Source of the DNA: Aphodosoma sp051870875
GTDB lineage: Bacteria > Bacteroidota > Bacteroidia > Bacteroidales > Paludibacteraceae
Direction of reading: 5' to 3'
DNA length: 64,000 bases
NCBI GenBank assembly: GCA_051870875.1
Contig: JBJECG010000063.1
Location: forward strand, 1 to 64,000
Position numbers and translations under genes: made by a program. Shown in pieces: positions 55,341 to 64,000 of this stretch (its first letter is position 1; each line of letters opens with the position of its first letter). Below the pieces are notes generated by a model. It worked only from the letters and a program-made list of their open reading frames with translations. It had not been told where the DNA came from and searched no databases.

Positions 55341-55425
55341 AGTTATGGCAATTAAAAGTTTAAACTAACATTATTAATCAAGAATTTATTCCTCAGTCAA
55401 AATACAAACGACAAATCCCAGCATA

Positions 55426-57879
55426 TCATGGTTTTAATGATACTTTTTTTACATTGATTTTTCCATCAATCGTCAGACGAACCAAATAGACATTTTCACC
55501 ATTAGGCCTAAGAGTGAATGTATGTGATCCACGATTCAGAATTTGGTTGCTGATTGCTGTATTAAGAATATATCCTGACGTATTCAACAAATCTAATGAT
55601 ACAGTAGACTGTTCATTCTGTAGATTAACCAGTACTTCAATTGTGTTTGCAGAAGAATACACGTTGAATTCAGTCTCATTGCTGTATGAATAATTCTCAG
55701 TCATATTATCAATAGATTTGGTATATTTAGTCATTTCTGCTGATAAAATACGTCTTACTATTTCTTTTGCATTTGTCAATATTGGACGATATATAATGAC
55801 ATCTGAATTATTCAATTTATTCTTCGCCAAAGCTTGAACATCTTTTACTATTGGGACATATTTATCATATACCAAATCTTCAATAAGAAAAACGGAAGCA
55901 ATCTCATTTGAGGCAACTTTTTGATACAATACATCCATTAAGTTATTATTACTACGACACAACGACAAAACTTTTCGATATGCATCGCAATCCTTTATCA
56001 AATCAGGATTACTGTTAACAGATTTATCAAATGTTTTCTGCCAATTGTCATAAGCAGTTTCAAAAGTCTGTCTTTCAGTTTTGTTTATGGCACTAATCTT
56101 CCTATTTATCAGTGTCTTTTCTTCTTGGGTAAAGTCTATATACTCTACCAAGACTTCATTATTCGCCACCTGTTCCTCCAATGACAATGTCATTGCACCA
56201 GATTCCATTGGAATATAATACTCAACAATCTGACCATATCCATCAGTTCCACCTATAGCATTTTTCGGATGAAAAAACCTCATCAATTGGCCAGCCTTAC
56301 TTTCCCAAGAATAACCATGCGCATTACAATCAGCGCCTTTTGTAATAGAAGCGTGAGTATATTCTTTTATGCTACCATCGGGATTTATTTGTGCCCAAAG
56401 GGCTACTTTCCCATTATCAGCATTAGCTCCTGTACGTGTTAGACCTCTCCATGAATAATAAGAATCAAATGCCATCAAGTGAGTCTTTGGATTATAACGA
56501 TCATACGTCAGTGAATCATAATAAAACGAAGAAGACGTACTGGATGGCCATTCCCAACTAGACGTTATACCTCCTGTCCAAGCTATGCAATTATATTTGC
56601 TGGACGCAGGACTTGATTGTATAGCATCATCTGACTTTAACAAAGGGAAAAATTGAAGCACCTCATCGGCAGTCTTACATCTTGCGTACACATCACATTG
56701 TGTAGTTGGGGAATAAGAACTGTGGGTCGATAATAATACGCTATGTACCGTTCTCGTATATGCTGTCTTGACACGTGAGTTATGTCCCCAAAATAGACTT
56801 AAAGATGTATTATAATCGTCATTAAAACAATATATTTTACCTGGTATTGAACTACCTTCTTCTACCCATAGAAACGGGTCACCCGTACCCTTACATGTGA
56901 ATGAATTGTATGTAATACCCGAATTTTGCACGCTACGTACACCCCTGCTGAAAATTGGGATGTTACTGTAATAGTTTTGACAGTTTACATTCAGATTACA
57001 AAAACCAGATTGTCCATTTTTGTATGAACGTACTCTAACGTAATACGTTCCCGTTTCAGGAATATAAATACTCAATGATGCCATGCAGTTACTATTCGAC
57101 AATGCCGACCATGAATATTGGAACGGTTTAGATGAACTGAAGCATTCAAGTACATGGGCAAAATTATCTACACCTGTGGTTAGTAAAAGTACGTATTGTC
57201 CTGCCACGAATGATACTATTTTGTAAAATGTATATTTTATAGGAATATCCAAAGCATACTCAAAATCATACAGAGGATCATCATAAACAATAGAGGACAG
57301 CATTATATCTTGTCTATTCCCTAAAGTAGAATCCATTTCGTTCCGCCTACTATGCATCACAGTCGATGACTTCTGCCTTTCTGCAAGAATTGTCTCTCTA
57401 TATCGTTCATACATATCATTAGATATTTGAGCATTTGTAATATTTGAGGCAATTTTCACGTGTTCCACGTTAGGAACATCCGGAGCAGTTCCAAATATGG
57501 CGATTTTATTGATACCTCTATGCAATGGGATAGCTGGATGTCCCGATATGGTTACATTTTGCCAATCTCCTTGATTGAATACTAATTGTCCACAACTGTT
57601 TTGGTTTACACTAACATCATATGTGGCAAATGTTCCATCTGGTAATTCCGTAGGACAAACCCAAAATGCAACCTGATAATTTCCACTTTGGGGCATTTCA
57701 ACTTCAAATGTAATGGAAGTCGTATTTTCATCAGTTTGTACAATAGCCTGTTTAATAACACCTTCGCCACCCAATCGGGTATTATTTTGAAAGTAATTCG
57801 TTATTGCCAGTGACTGTGCCTGTACACCTAAGCCATTTATAAATACATATATAGCAAGCAGATAAAAAAATTGTTTCAT
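55426..57879 (-). CDS. Secreted multidomain protein with a possible Cys/His hydrolase-like domain
   Basis: 817 residues. A signal peptide (MKQFFYLLAIYVFINGLGVQ) is followed by a beta-sandwich (residues about 25-150, ITFEVEMPQSGNYQVAFWV) and a middle domain. Near residue 430 is KYNCIAWTGG followed by W.WP, with THAS near 509 and HGYSWESKAGQLMRFFHP near 521. This NCxAW...THA..W.SKxG pattern recalls DUF7689-type papain-like proteins; that is from memory. A helical region follows, and a C-terminal tail ending NVYLVRLTIDGKINVKKVSL looks like a type IX sorting signal. Strongly AT-rich, suggesting transfer. Confidence 0.72.
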   Translation of the reverse strand: MKQFFYLLAIYVFINGLGVQAQSLAITNYFQNNTRLGGEGVIKQAIVQTDENTTSITFEVEMPQSGNYQVAFWVCPTELPDGTFATYDVSVNQNSCGQLVFNQGDWQNVTISGHPAIPLHRGINKIAIFGTAPDVPNVEHVKIASNITNAQISNDMYERYRETILAERQKSSTVMHSRRNEMDSTLGNRQDIMLSSIVYDDPLYDFEYALDIPIKYTFYKIVSFVAGQYVLLLTTGVDNFAHVLECFSSSKPFQYSWSALSNSNCMASLSIYIPETGTYYVRVRSYKNGQSGFCNLNVNCQNYYSNIPIFSRGVRSVQNSGITYNSFTCKGTGDPFLWVEEGSSIPGKIYCFNDDYNTSLSLFWGHNSRVKTAYTRTVHSVLLSTHSSYSPTTQCDVYARCKTADEVLQFFPLLKSDDAIQSSPASSKYNCIAWTGGITSSWEWPSSTSSSFYYDSLTYDRYNPKTHLMAFDSYYSWRGLTRTGANADNGKVALWAQINPDGSIKEYTHASITKGADCNAHGYSWESKAGQLMRFFHPKNAIGGTDGYGQIVEYYIPMESGAMTLSLEEQVANNEVLVEYIDFTQEEKTLINRKISAINKTERQTFETAYDNWQKTFDKSVNSNPDLIKDCDAYRKVLSLCRSNNNLMDVLYQKVASNEIASVFLIEDLVYDKYVPIVKDVQALAKNKLNNSDVIIYRPILTNAKEIVRRILSAEMTKYTKSIDNMTENYSYSNETEFNVYSSANTIEVLVNLQNEQSTVSLDLLNTSGYILNTAISNQILNRGSHTFTLRPNGENVYLVRLTIDGKINVKKVSLKP

Positions 57880-58228
57880 GACAGTAATAAAATTTAGATG
57901 ATAATAACTCCAACTACAACAAATAATATGTCGTAGAAAAAGCGACTATATGCGTGTTGAATGGATAATATTCGGAATGATACGGACACCAATGTCCTAT
58001 TTCCCCTGCCTGGCCGACAGACAGGGAGAGAACTAATCGCCGATGTAGGGCAGATATCGGTGCGAAACGGAGGTTCTCATCGGAAATGGCATGTGCATTT
58101 TTGCATGTTGCAAATATATATATTTTTTTTTGGCTTTGCAATACCTTTATAAATATTTTGGTTGTGTGCGGTAGGGTACATTTTACAATTTGGGGGCTGC
58201 AAGATGGTTGTTTGTCAGAAGTTTTTCG

Positions 58229-58236
58229 TACCTTTG
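58229..58236 (+). promoter_or_regulatory. Promoter of the scaffold-GGGtGRT operon
   Basis: TTG at 58208-58210, an 18-bp spacer and TACCTTTG. The rest of 57880-58378 is AT-rich; the short frames there are not supported. Confidence 0.7.
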
Positions 58237-58378
58237 CAGTCAATTTGCAGTAAAGCAGTATATCATTTCCACAGAATCTATAGAAAAGGCCTTGCAATGC
58301 ATCGGACAGCGTGTCGGTACAGGACGCCAAGTGTCGGAATACGGGAACTATAACAGATAAAATAAAACATTAGAAGGT

Positions 58379-59071
58379 ATGATTTATTCACACGAAGTGG
58401 AAAACATGTGTGTGGTGGCCAAAGGTGCCACTCATGCTTCCGCCCCAATCCCGCAAGAGGGTAAGTGGGTCCGGGCCAAAGAGATTAGAGACATATCGGG
58501 TCTTACCCACGGTGTAGGTTGGTGCGCCCCCCAGCAGGGAGCCTGCAAACTGACCCTCAACGTAAAAGATGGCATCATCCAGGAAGCTCTCGTCGAAACC
58601 ATCGGTTGCTCCGGCATGACACACTCTGCTGCCATGGCTTCGGAAATACTTCCGGGCAAAACTCTTCTCGAAGCACTCAACACCGATCTGGTATGCGATG
58701 CCATCAACACCGCCATGCGCGAACTCTTTCTCCAGATAGTATACGGCCGTACCCAGTCAGCCTTCTCTGAGGGCGGTCTGGTTGTAGGCGCTTCACTCGA
58801 AGACCTCGGCAAAGGCCTCCGCTCCCAGGTTGGCACCATGTTCGGCACACTGGCAAAAGGAACACGTTACCTTGAAATGGCCGAAGGATACTGCACCCGC
58901 ATGGCCCTTGATGCCGACGGGGAGGTGATAGGATACGAATTTGTCCACCTTGGCAAATTCATGGATATGGTGAAAAAAGGCATTGATGCCAACGAAGCGC
59001 TCGAAAAGGCAAAAGGCACTTACGGCCGTTTCAAAGACGCTGTCCAATATATAGACCCACGTAACAAATAA
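58379..59071 (+). CDS. Iron-sulfur cluster assembly scaffold-like protein
   Basis: 230 residues. The core resembles NifU/IscU scaffolds: IQEALVETIGCSGMTHSAAMASEILPG has the conserved Cys, and GWCAPQQGACK adds two more Cys near residue 50. The protein is longer than IscU and carries a C-terminal helical part. In Bacteroidales and Clostridia such proteins are paired with a GGGtGRT protein, as here (21 bp gap). It is presumed to handle Fe-S clusters or metal, but the biochemical role of the pair is unknown. Confidence 0.85.
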   Translation: MIYSHEVENMCVVAKGATHASAPIPQEGKWVRAKEIRDISGLTHGVGWCAPQQGACKLTLNVKDGIIQEALVETIGCSGMTHSAAMASEILPGKTLLEALNTDLVCDAINTAMRELFLQIVYGRTQSAFSEGGLVVGASLEDLGKGLRSQVGTMFGTLAKGTRYLEMAEGYCTRMALDADGEVIGYEFVHLGKFMDMVKKGIDANEALEKAKGTYGRFKDAVQYIDPRNK

Positions 59072-59092
59072 ACTGACAGGAGGATAACAATT

Positions 59093-60103
59093 ATGGCAAA
59101 ACATGAAGTGAAATTTGAAAGTCAGGATCGTCGTATCGACCATATCCTCAGTGTATTGAAAGGTTACGGAATCAATTCTATCGAAGAGGCCGAAGCCATC
59201 TGCGACGCCAAAGGCATCGACCCGTACAAAATGTGCGAAGAGACACAGCCTATATGTTTCGAGAATGCCAAATGGGCATACGTGACAGGTGCTGCCATCG
59301 CCATCAAAAAAGGCTGCAAATCAGCTGCTGACGCTGCTGAAGCAATCGGAGAAGGTCTGCAGGCATTCTGCATCGCCGGCTCTGTGGCTGATGACCGCAA
59401 GGTGGGTATCGGACATGGCAATCTCGCAGCCCGTCTGCTCCGCGAAGAGACAAAATGCTTCGCATTCCTTGCAGGGCACGAGTCATTCGCAGCAGCCGAA
59501 GGCGCAATCAAGATAGCCGAGATGGCAAACAAAGTGCGCAAGGAGCCTCTCCGTGTCATTCTCAACGGACTTGGCAAAGACGCTGCCAAAATAATATCGC
59601 GTATCAACGGCTTCACATATGTACAGACACAGTTTGACTACTACACCGGTGAGCTCAAGGAAGTGTCACGCAAGGCATATTCCGACGGACTCCGCGCCAA
59701 GGTTAATTGTTACGGCGTTGACGATGTGCGCGAGGGTGTGGCTGTAATGCATCACGAAGGTGTGGACGTGTCAATCACCGGCAACTCGACCAACCCGACC
59801 CGCTTCCAACACCCGGTGGCAGGCACTTACAAGAAAGAGTGCAACATCATGGGCAAGAAATACTTCTCGGTAGCTTCGGGCGGCGGTACCGGCCGTACTC
59901 TTCACCCGGACAATATGGCAGCCGGCCCAGCTTCATACGGCATGACCGACACCATGGGACGCATGCACTCTGACGCCCAGTTTGCCGGTTCGTCATCAGT
60001 ACCTGCACATGTGGAGATGATGGGATTCCTCGGCATGGGCAACAACCCGATGGTAGGTGCTACCGTAGCCGTTGCCGTAGCTGTTGAAGAGGCCTGCAAA
60101 TAA
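59093..60103 (+). CDS. GGGtGRT protein
   Basis: 336 residues. The naming motif SGGGTGRTLHPDNMAAGPASYG is near residue 262. Other conserved parts are GIGHGNLAARLLREETKCFAFLAG and STNPTRFQHPVAGTYKKEC. It is a cytoplasmic family of unknown function that accompanies the scaffold-like protein encoded directly upstream, indicating one complex or pathway. A Shine-Dalgarno-like AGGAGG precedes the ATG, unusual for this genome. Small peptide gene B follows 51 bp later. Confidence 0.9.
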   Translation: MAKHEVKFESQDRRIDHILSVLKGYGINSIEEAEAICDAKGIDPYKMCEETQPICFENAKWAYVTGAAIAIKKGCKSAADAAEAIGEGLQAFCIAGSVADDRKVGIGHGNLAARLLREETKCFAFLAGHESFAAAEGAIKIAEMANKVRKEPLRVILNGLGKDAAKIISRINGFTYVQTQFDYYTGELKEVSRKAYSDGLRAKVNCYGVDDVREGVAVMHHEGVDVSITGNSTNPTRFQHPVAGTYKKECNIMGKKYFSVASGGGTGRTLHPDNMAAGPASYGMTDTMGRMHSDAQFAGSSSVPAHVEMMGFLGMGNNPMVGATVAVAVAVEEACK

Positions 60104-60154
60104 TCCGGCAACGTACCATTGCATGTATCCGAGCACTCTTACAATAACAGAATT

Positions 60155-60247
60155 ATGACAACATCAAAAGGTGGAGAAGCCGGATGGCCTTCAAAGACAG
60201 GCAATCCACCAGGGGGAGGAAGAAAAAACAATCCTTCCGGAAAATAA
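60155..60247 (+). CDS. Small Gly/Pro/Asn-rich peptide, copy B
   Basis: 30 residues, MTTSKGGEAGWPSKTGNP continuing PGGGRKNNPSGK. It is a paralogue of the gene at 12395-12484: 20 of 29-30 positions look identical, with synonymous differences in the codons. It is basic, without Cys or a membrane segment. It follows the GGGtGRT gene by 51 bp and could share its transcript. The hairpin and conserved tail come next. The function is unknown; the conservation of both peptide and downstream structure suggests a translated small gene. Confidence 0.7.
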   Translation: MTTSKGGEAGWPSKTGNPPGGGRKNNPSGK

Positions 60248-60255
60248 TTACAGAA

Positions 60256-60288
60256 GGGGTGCATCATGCAATCATGATGCACCCCTTT
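60256..60288 (+). terminator. Hairpin after small peptide gene B
   Basis: GGGGTGCATCATG pairs perfectly (13 bp) with CATGATGCACCCC around loop CAAT, then TTTAT. The core is identical to the hairpin after gene A. Confidence 0.75.
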
Positions 60289-60355
60289 ATCAAACACAGC
60301 ATTGCATGAGAAGCCATTGGCCGGGAACTTTTTCCGCAGATAAAAAATACACGGC
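60286..60355 (+). ncRNA. Conserved 3' tail of small-peptide cassette B
   Basis: About 70 nt match the tail of cassette A. TTTATC (60286-60291) can pair with GATAAA (60339-60344) and GGAA with TTCC inside. The rest of the gap, 60356-60539, shows no gene I can support. Confidence 0.5.
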
Positions 60356-60539
60356 GACATACAAAACGGATTCATCGCCAGCAACTGAAAACCGTGAGAT
60401 GAACACCCTGGACTGCAAAGCGAAGTTACATCAATTATGGAACACGGAAACTGTTTTCTGAGGAAATCCTTCCTGACACATCCATTGACAGAACTTATCA
60501 CAACTAATGCAATAGAAACACCTACAACAATCCGCCATC

Positions 60540-61196
60540 ATGAAAAGACTCGTAATATTCGACCTCGACGGAACGCTGCTTAACACGATTGGCGATATAG
60601 CGGCAGCCGTAAACTATGCCCTTAAAAAAAACGGATTCCCGACTCATGATGTAGCGAAAATCAAGAGTTTTGTGGGGAATGGCATCAATAAGCTTTTTGA
60701 GCGGGCACTGCCTGAAGGGTACAAGACTGAGGAGTGGGTGCTGAGGATAAGGCGCGATTTTGTGCCTTACTATAATGAGCACGGAGCGGAGATGACGATG
60801 CCGTTTCCGGGGATGGTGGAGCTGCTGTATACGTTGCGGCGGATGGGAATTGAGGTGGCTGTGGCATCGAACAAGTACCAGTATGCCACGGCGATGCTGA
60901 TGGATACGTATTTTCCTGAGATAGACTTTGTTGCCGTATTCGGACAGAGAGACGGGATACCGGCAAAACCCGACACCCGCATAGTGGACGAAATACTTGA
61001 AACTGCAAAAACAGCGAAAGCCGACACGCTGTATGTAGGCGATTCGGGCGTGGACATGCAAACCGCAATCAATGCCGGGATCGATGCACTCGGCGTGACA
61101 TGGGGGTGCCGCTCGCGCGAAGAGCTCGAAAGTTTCCACCCTGCGGCTGTAATCGACTCGGCAGAAGAAATCCTGATGTGGACCACCAAACTGTAA
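60540..61196 (+). CDS. gph: Phosphoglycolate phosphatase-like HAD hydrolase
   Basis: 218 residues. HAD motifs are in order: FDLDGTLLNT (nucleophile Asp, residue 8), VASNKYQ (motif II), and KPDTRIVDEI and YVGDSGVDMQTAINAG (motifs III and IV). The helical cap has the Gph-type insertion (SFVGNGINKLFERALP). It removes phosphate from 2-phosphoglycolate or a similar small phosphate ester in the cytoplasm. It precedes lgt by 31 bp. Confidence 0.9.
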   Translation: MKRLVIFDLDGTLLNTIGDIAAAVNYALKKNGFPTHDVAKIKSFVGNGINKLFERALPEGYKTEEWVLRIRRDFVPYYNEHGAEMTMPFPGMVELLYTLRRMGIEVAVASNKYQYATAMLMDTYFPEIDFVAVFGQRDGIPAKPDTRIVDEILETAKTAKADTLYVGDSGVDMQTAINAGIDALGVTWGCRSREELESFHPAAVIDSAEEILMWTTKL

Positions 61197-61227
61197 ACAT
61201 CTTCATCCTGTTCCCGCTCACCCACCG

Positions 61228-62028
61228 ATGAATATAAACCTGTACAGCATACTGTTTGCCGTCGGAACGGCCGCAGCCTGTTACTACATACTGTTTCAGT
61301 GGCAGAAATACGGATACGGCACCGGAAGATACGAACTGTTTGTCTGTATAGAATTCATATCCATATTCTTTGGTGCGCGGCTCGTACACTGCCTCTGTTA
61401 CGAACCCGACTATTTCACCCATCATGTCACCGAGATATTCCTGCCCATAACCATCGGCGCATCAGGCGACTGGCATTTCACAGGCTTTCAAGGGCTGGCA
61501 AGCCACGGCGGGACGTTGGGTGCAATAGCCGGAATACTACTATTCCGGCTCACCACACGATACGATATCCGCCCCATATTGGACTGGACGGCAATAGCCA
61601 CGCCGCTTTTGGGGGTGTTCATCAGAATGGGGAACTTTTTCAACCAGGAGATAATCGGGGTGCCGACGGGGAAAGAGTGGGGCGTGGTATTCGAGAGGGT
61701 GGATTGTGTGCCGAGACATCCGGCACAACTGTATGAGGCGGCGTTTTTCGTGGCATTGTTTGTGGCGACGGCTTGGGCGTACAGCAAGCGGGGGTATATG
61801 AGGGTGAGGCCGATGTTCTATTTCGGGGCGACTATGACAGCAGCGGCCACATTCCGCTTCTTCATAGAATATCTGAAAGAACCCCAGACTCCGGCTGAGG
61901 TGGGTATGGCGATGAATATAGGGCAGCAGTTGAGCCTGCCTCTGATATTGGCAGGTTTGTCGGTAACAGCCGTTACAACCGGGCGCAGACGGACCTGCAA
62001 AAACAAATCCGCAAGCAATCTCGGATAA
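61228..62028 (+). CDS. lgt: Prolipoprotein diacylglyceryl transferase
   Basis: 266 residues with about seven membrane segments. SHGGTLGAIAGILLF contains the essential His and HGG loop, and RMGNFFNQEIIGVPTGKEWG carries the signature Arg/Asn. FERVDCVPRHPAQLYEA completes the core. It transfers diacylglycerol from phosphatidylglycerol to the lipobox Cys of prelipoproteins, such as BamD and the lipoproteins encoded in this window. Confidence 0.95.
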   Translation: MNINLYSILFAVGTAAACYYILFQWQKYGYGTGRYELFVCIEFISIFFGARLVHCLCYEPDYFTHHVTEIFLPITIGASGDWHFTGFQGLASHGGTLGAIAGILLFRLTTRYDIRPILDWTAIATPLLGVFIRMGNFFNQEIIGVPTGKEWGVVFERVDCVPRHPAQLYEAAFFVALFVATAWAYSKRGYMRVRPMFYFGATMTAAATFRFFIEYLKEPQTPAEVGMAMNIGQQLSLPLILAGLSVTAVTTGRRRTCKNKSASNLG

Positions 62029-62053
62029 CGGAGTAAAAAATATAAACTATTGA

Positions 62054-62083
62054 TTGCCAATCAAAAATAAAATCGTAACTTTG
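62054..62083 (+). promoter_or_regulatory. Promoter of the nqr operon
   Basis: TTG (62054-62056), a 19-bp spacer and TAACTTTG (62076-62083). The leader to nqrA is about 140 nt and includes CAATTGTCG and TATTCTTACAATAGG repeats that may fold. Confidence 0.8.
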
Positions 62084-62231
62084 CGTCCCAGTGACAATTA
62101 GGTGCCAATTGTCGTAAATACACCAATAACATATTGGTTATCACTTCATTGTAGGAATATATAAAATATTCTTACAATAGGTGTCCGATGTGTGTTTTGC
62201 GCATGAATATTATTCGCAATTTTTCACTCAT

Positions 62232-63581
62232 ATGAAAACCATCAAACTAAAACAAGGTCTCAACATTCAGATGGCAGGTGCAGCCGAGCCAAGGTTGTCG
62301 GCAACGATAACCGCTCCGGTAGTCAAAATAGTGCCTGACCACTATGAAGGAATCACACCTAAAGTGGCGGTCAAGGCGGGAGACACCGTAAAAATCGGAA
62401 CGCCCGTCCTTTTTGACAAAAGCCATCCCGAACTGAAAATTGTATCGCCTGTAAGCGGCACTGTGAAAGAGGTAGCTCGCGGAGAACGACGCAAACTGCT
62501 GTATGTGTCAATCGAACGTAACGGGACAGAACAGGAAACACTTCCCGCTCTTGACGCAAAAACCGGCAGGGAACAGATAATCAAGGCAATGCTTGCGACA
62601 GGCTTTGCAGCCATGCTACGCCAGCGTCCATACGATGTAATAGCCAACCCAGACAAAACCCCTAAAGCAATCTTCGTATCGGCATTCGATTCCGCCCCAT
62701 TGGCCCAGGACTATAATTTCGTACTTCAGGGCGAAGAAACCGACATACAGGCCGGACTCGACATACTTGCCGCCATCGCGCCCACATACTATTCGGTTTC
62801 GCCCGCCACATCCGCATCACTGAAATCGATGAAAGGTGTGGAAATCAACGAATTTGAGGGCAGACACCCTGCCGGCAACGTAGGCGTGCATATCAACCGC
62901 CTCAATCCGGTCAACAAAGATGAAGCCGTCTGGACAATGAACATCCAGGACGTGGCACTTATGGGCCGTTATGCCAATACAGGCAAGCTCGACCTGACAC
63001 GCCGCATAGCTGTAGCAGGACCGAAAATCAAGCAGCCAGCTTACATCGCAGCCGTAAGCGGTACCCCTGTCAGCTCAATCATCGAAGGCAACGTAATGAA
63101 CGATGAACATGTCCGCATCATCAACGGCAACGTACTTACCGGACTGAAAGTGAACGAAGGTGATGTATTGTCGCCGTTTGCAGGCATGGTAACCGCCATT
63201 GCAGAAGGCGATGAAGCATGGGAACTCCTGGGTTGGGCCATGCCACGTTTCAACAAATTCTCAAGCACATGCCTATATTTCACCAAATTACAGCGCATGC
63301 TGTGCCCCAAAAAGCAGTTTGAGTTCGATGCCCGTCTTTGCGGGGGCGAGCGGGCATTCATCATGAGCGGAGAGTACGAACGGGTATTCCCGATGGACAT
63401 AATGCCCGAACAGCTGGTCAAAGCCATGATAGCCCACAATCTTGACCGCATGGAGCAGCTCGGAGCCTACGAAGTGGCACCTGAGGACTTTGCACTTTGC
63501 GAATTCGTATGCACATCGAAAATCAAGACTCAAAGCATAGTGCGCGAAGCACTCAACTACATGCGTAAAGAGCTCGAATAA
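62232..63581 (+). CDS. nqrA: Na(+)-translocating NADH-quinone reductase subunit A
   Basis: 449 residues from MKTIKLKQGLNIQMAG; the frame extends 17 codons upstream but homologues start here. It is the peripheral subunit of the Na+-pumping NADH:ubiquinone oxidoreductase, near the quinone site. GDTVKIGTPVLFDKSHPEL and SPVSGTVKEVARGERRKLLY form a barrel-sandwich, and the C-terminal CGGERAFIMSGEYERVFPMDI block is typical. It heads the nqr operon, 30 bp before nqrB. Confidence 0.95.
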   Translation: MKTIKLKQGLNIQMAGAAEPRLSATITAPVVKIVPDHYEGITPKVAVKAGDTVKIGTPVLFDKSHPELKIVSPVSGTVKEVARGERRKLLYVSIERNGTEQETLPALDAKTGREQIIKAMLATGFAAMLRQRPYDVIANPDKTPKAIFVSAFDSAPLAQDYNFVLQGEETDIQAGLDILAAIAPTYYSVSPATSASLKSMKGVEINEFEGRHPAGNVGVHINRLNPVNKDEAVWTMNIQDVALMGRYANTGKLDLTRRIAVAGPKIKQPAYIAAVSGTPVSSIIEGNVMNDEHVRIINGNVLTGLKVNEGDVLSPFAGMVTAIAEGDEAWELLGWAMPRFNKFSSTCLYFTKLQRMLCPKKQFEFDARLCGGERAFIMSGEYERVFPMDIMPEQLVKAMIAHNLDRMEQLGAYEVAPEDFALCEFVCTSKIKTQSIVREALNYMRKELE

Positions 63582-63611
63582 TCCACCCGAAAAAACAAAA
63601 ACAAGATAATT

Positions 63612-64000
63612 ATGAAATTCTTAAAGAACATCGTTGACAAGCTCGACCCTACATTCTCAGAAGGGGGAAAACTTGCAAAACTTCATTCGGTGTACGACGG
63701 ATTCAAAACGTTCCTCTTCGTTCCAAACGAAACGTCCGAAAGCGGGACTCACATCCACGATGTGACTGACTCCAAACGTACCATGATAATGGTAGTGCTC
63801 GCCCTTGTTCCTGCCATGCTCTTCGGTATGTGGAACGTAGGACACCAGCACTTCCTTGCCATCGGCCAGGATGCAGGGTTCTGGATGCAGTTCTGGTTCG
63901 GTTTCCTTGCCGTGCTTCCTACCCTTTTGGTATCTTATATCGTAGGTCTCGGCATCGAATTTACCGTGGCTCAAGTCAAAGGCCATGAAATCCAGGAAGG
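63612..64000 (+). CDS. nqrB: Na(+)-translocating NADH-quinone reductase subunit B (partial)
   Basis: The first 129 residues only; the gene runs off the window. MKFLKNIVDKLDPTFSEGGK, KRTMIMVVLALVPAMLFGMW and FWFGFLAVLPTLLVSYIVGL match NqrB, which carries covalently bound FMN and forms part of the Na+ channel. The bound-FMN Thr would lie beyond the edge. Confidence 0.95.
   Translation, partial: MKFLKNIVDKLDPTFSEGGKLAKLHSVYDGFKTFLFVPNETSESGTHIHDVTDSKRTMIMVVLALVPAMLFGMWNVGHQHFLAIGQDAGFWMQFWFGFLAVLPTLLVSYIVGLGIEFTVAQVKGHEIQE

Noticed and set aside
57914..58330. 138-residue minus-strand frame upstream of the 817-residue gene
   Set aside because: It spans the opposite-strand promoter region and has no recognisable domain. 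The stretch ENLRFAPISALHRR looks slightly protein-like but is not enough.
60139..60501. 120-residue minus-strand frame over cassette B
   Set aside because: Antisense to the conserved peptide and hairpin; its sequence is explained by them.

Overview
The window reads as core chromosome of a Bacteroidales bacterium, most likely near Muribaculaceae; I could not search, so the family name is inference. The reasons are promoters of the Bacteroidota type (TAnnTTTG with TTG about 20 bp upstream), weak Shine-Dalgarno sites, a BamD lipoprotein, a Bacteroidetes-type RNA polymerase omega, pyrophosphate-dependent phosphofructokinase, Na+-NQR, a PG0541-type RND efflux operon, GGGtGRT protein and type IX-like C-terminal sorting tails. 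No rRNA, tRNA, intact insertion sequence, prophage or CRISPR array was seen.

Layout. 1-9 kb: folC (partial), PIN-PhoH ATPase, FtsE-like ATPase, periplasmic cyclophilin, acyltransferase, omega, bamD and PPi-PFK. 9-13 kb: a carboxyltransferase with a degenerate biotinyl domain, a small lipoprotein, and a long intergenic region hiding a 29-residue peptide gene. 13-17 kb: a tight operon of dCMP deaminase, S41 protease, Na+/Ca2+ exchanger and patatin. 17-25 kb: mtnN, arginine decarboxylase, an AT-richer two-gene secreted-protein cassette and tldD. 26-38 kb: ileS, pgk, a divergent HisG, cvpA, infB, nusA and rimP. 38-45 kb: a complete efflux operon (TetR, TolC, MFP, RND, PG0541). 45-52 kb: hflX, DUF3078 protein, thioesterase, prs, an XRE regulator and tldE/pmbA. 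52-58 kb: accessory secreted proteins with sorting tails and relics. 58-64 kb: Fe-S scaffold plus GGGtGRT protein, a second copy of the small peptide gene, gph, lgt, nqrA and the start of nqrB.

The most novel signal is a duplicated cassette of about 200 bp. Copy A is at 12291-12484 (minus) and copy B at 60155-60355 (plus). Each encodes a 29-30 residue Gly/Pro/Asn-rich peptide sharing the core AGWPSKTGNP.GGGR.NNP. Each gene is followed by the same hairpin (GCATCATG-CAAT-CATGATGC) and then by a conserved tail of about 70 nt that can fold. Also notable are a dispersed intergenic repeat of about 55 bp in five to six copies, several small-gene relics in intergenic DNA, a HisG homologue lacking PRPP-site residues, and two large secreted proteins of unknown role.

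Together the genes cover translation (ileS, rimP-nusA-infB, hflX), nucleotide, polyamine and carbon metabolism, envelope assembly (bamD, lgt, acyltransferase), efflux and respiratory Na+ pumping. Most transcription units have a recognisable promoter or terminator, listed separately.
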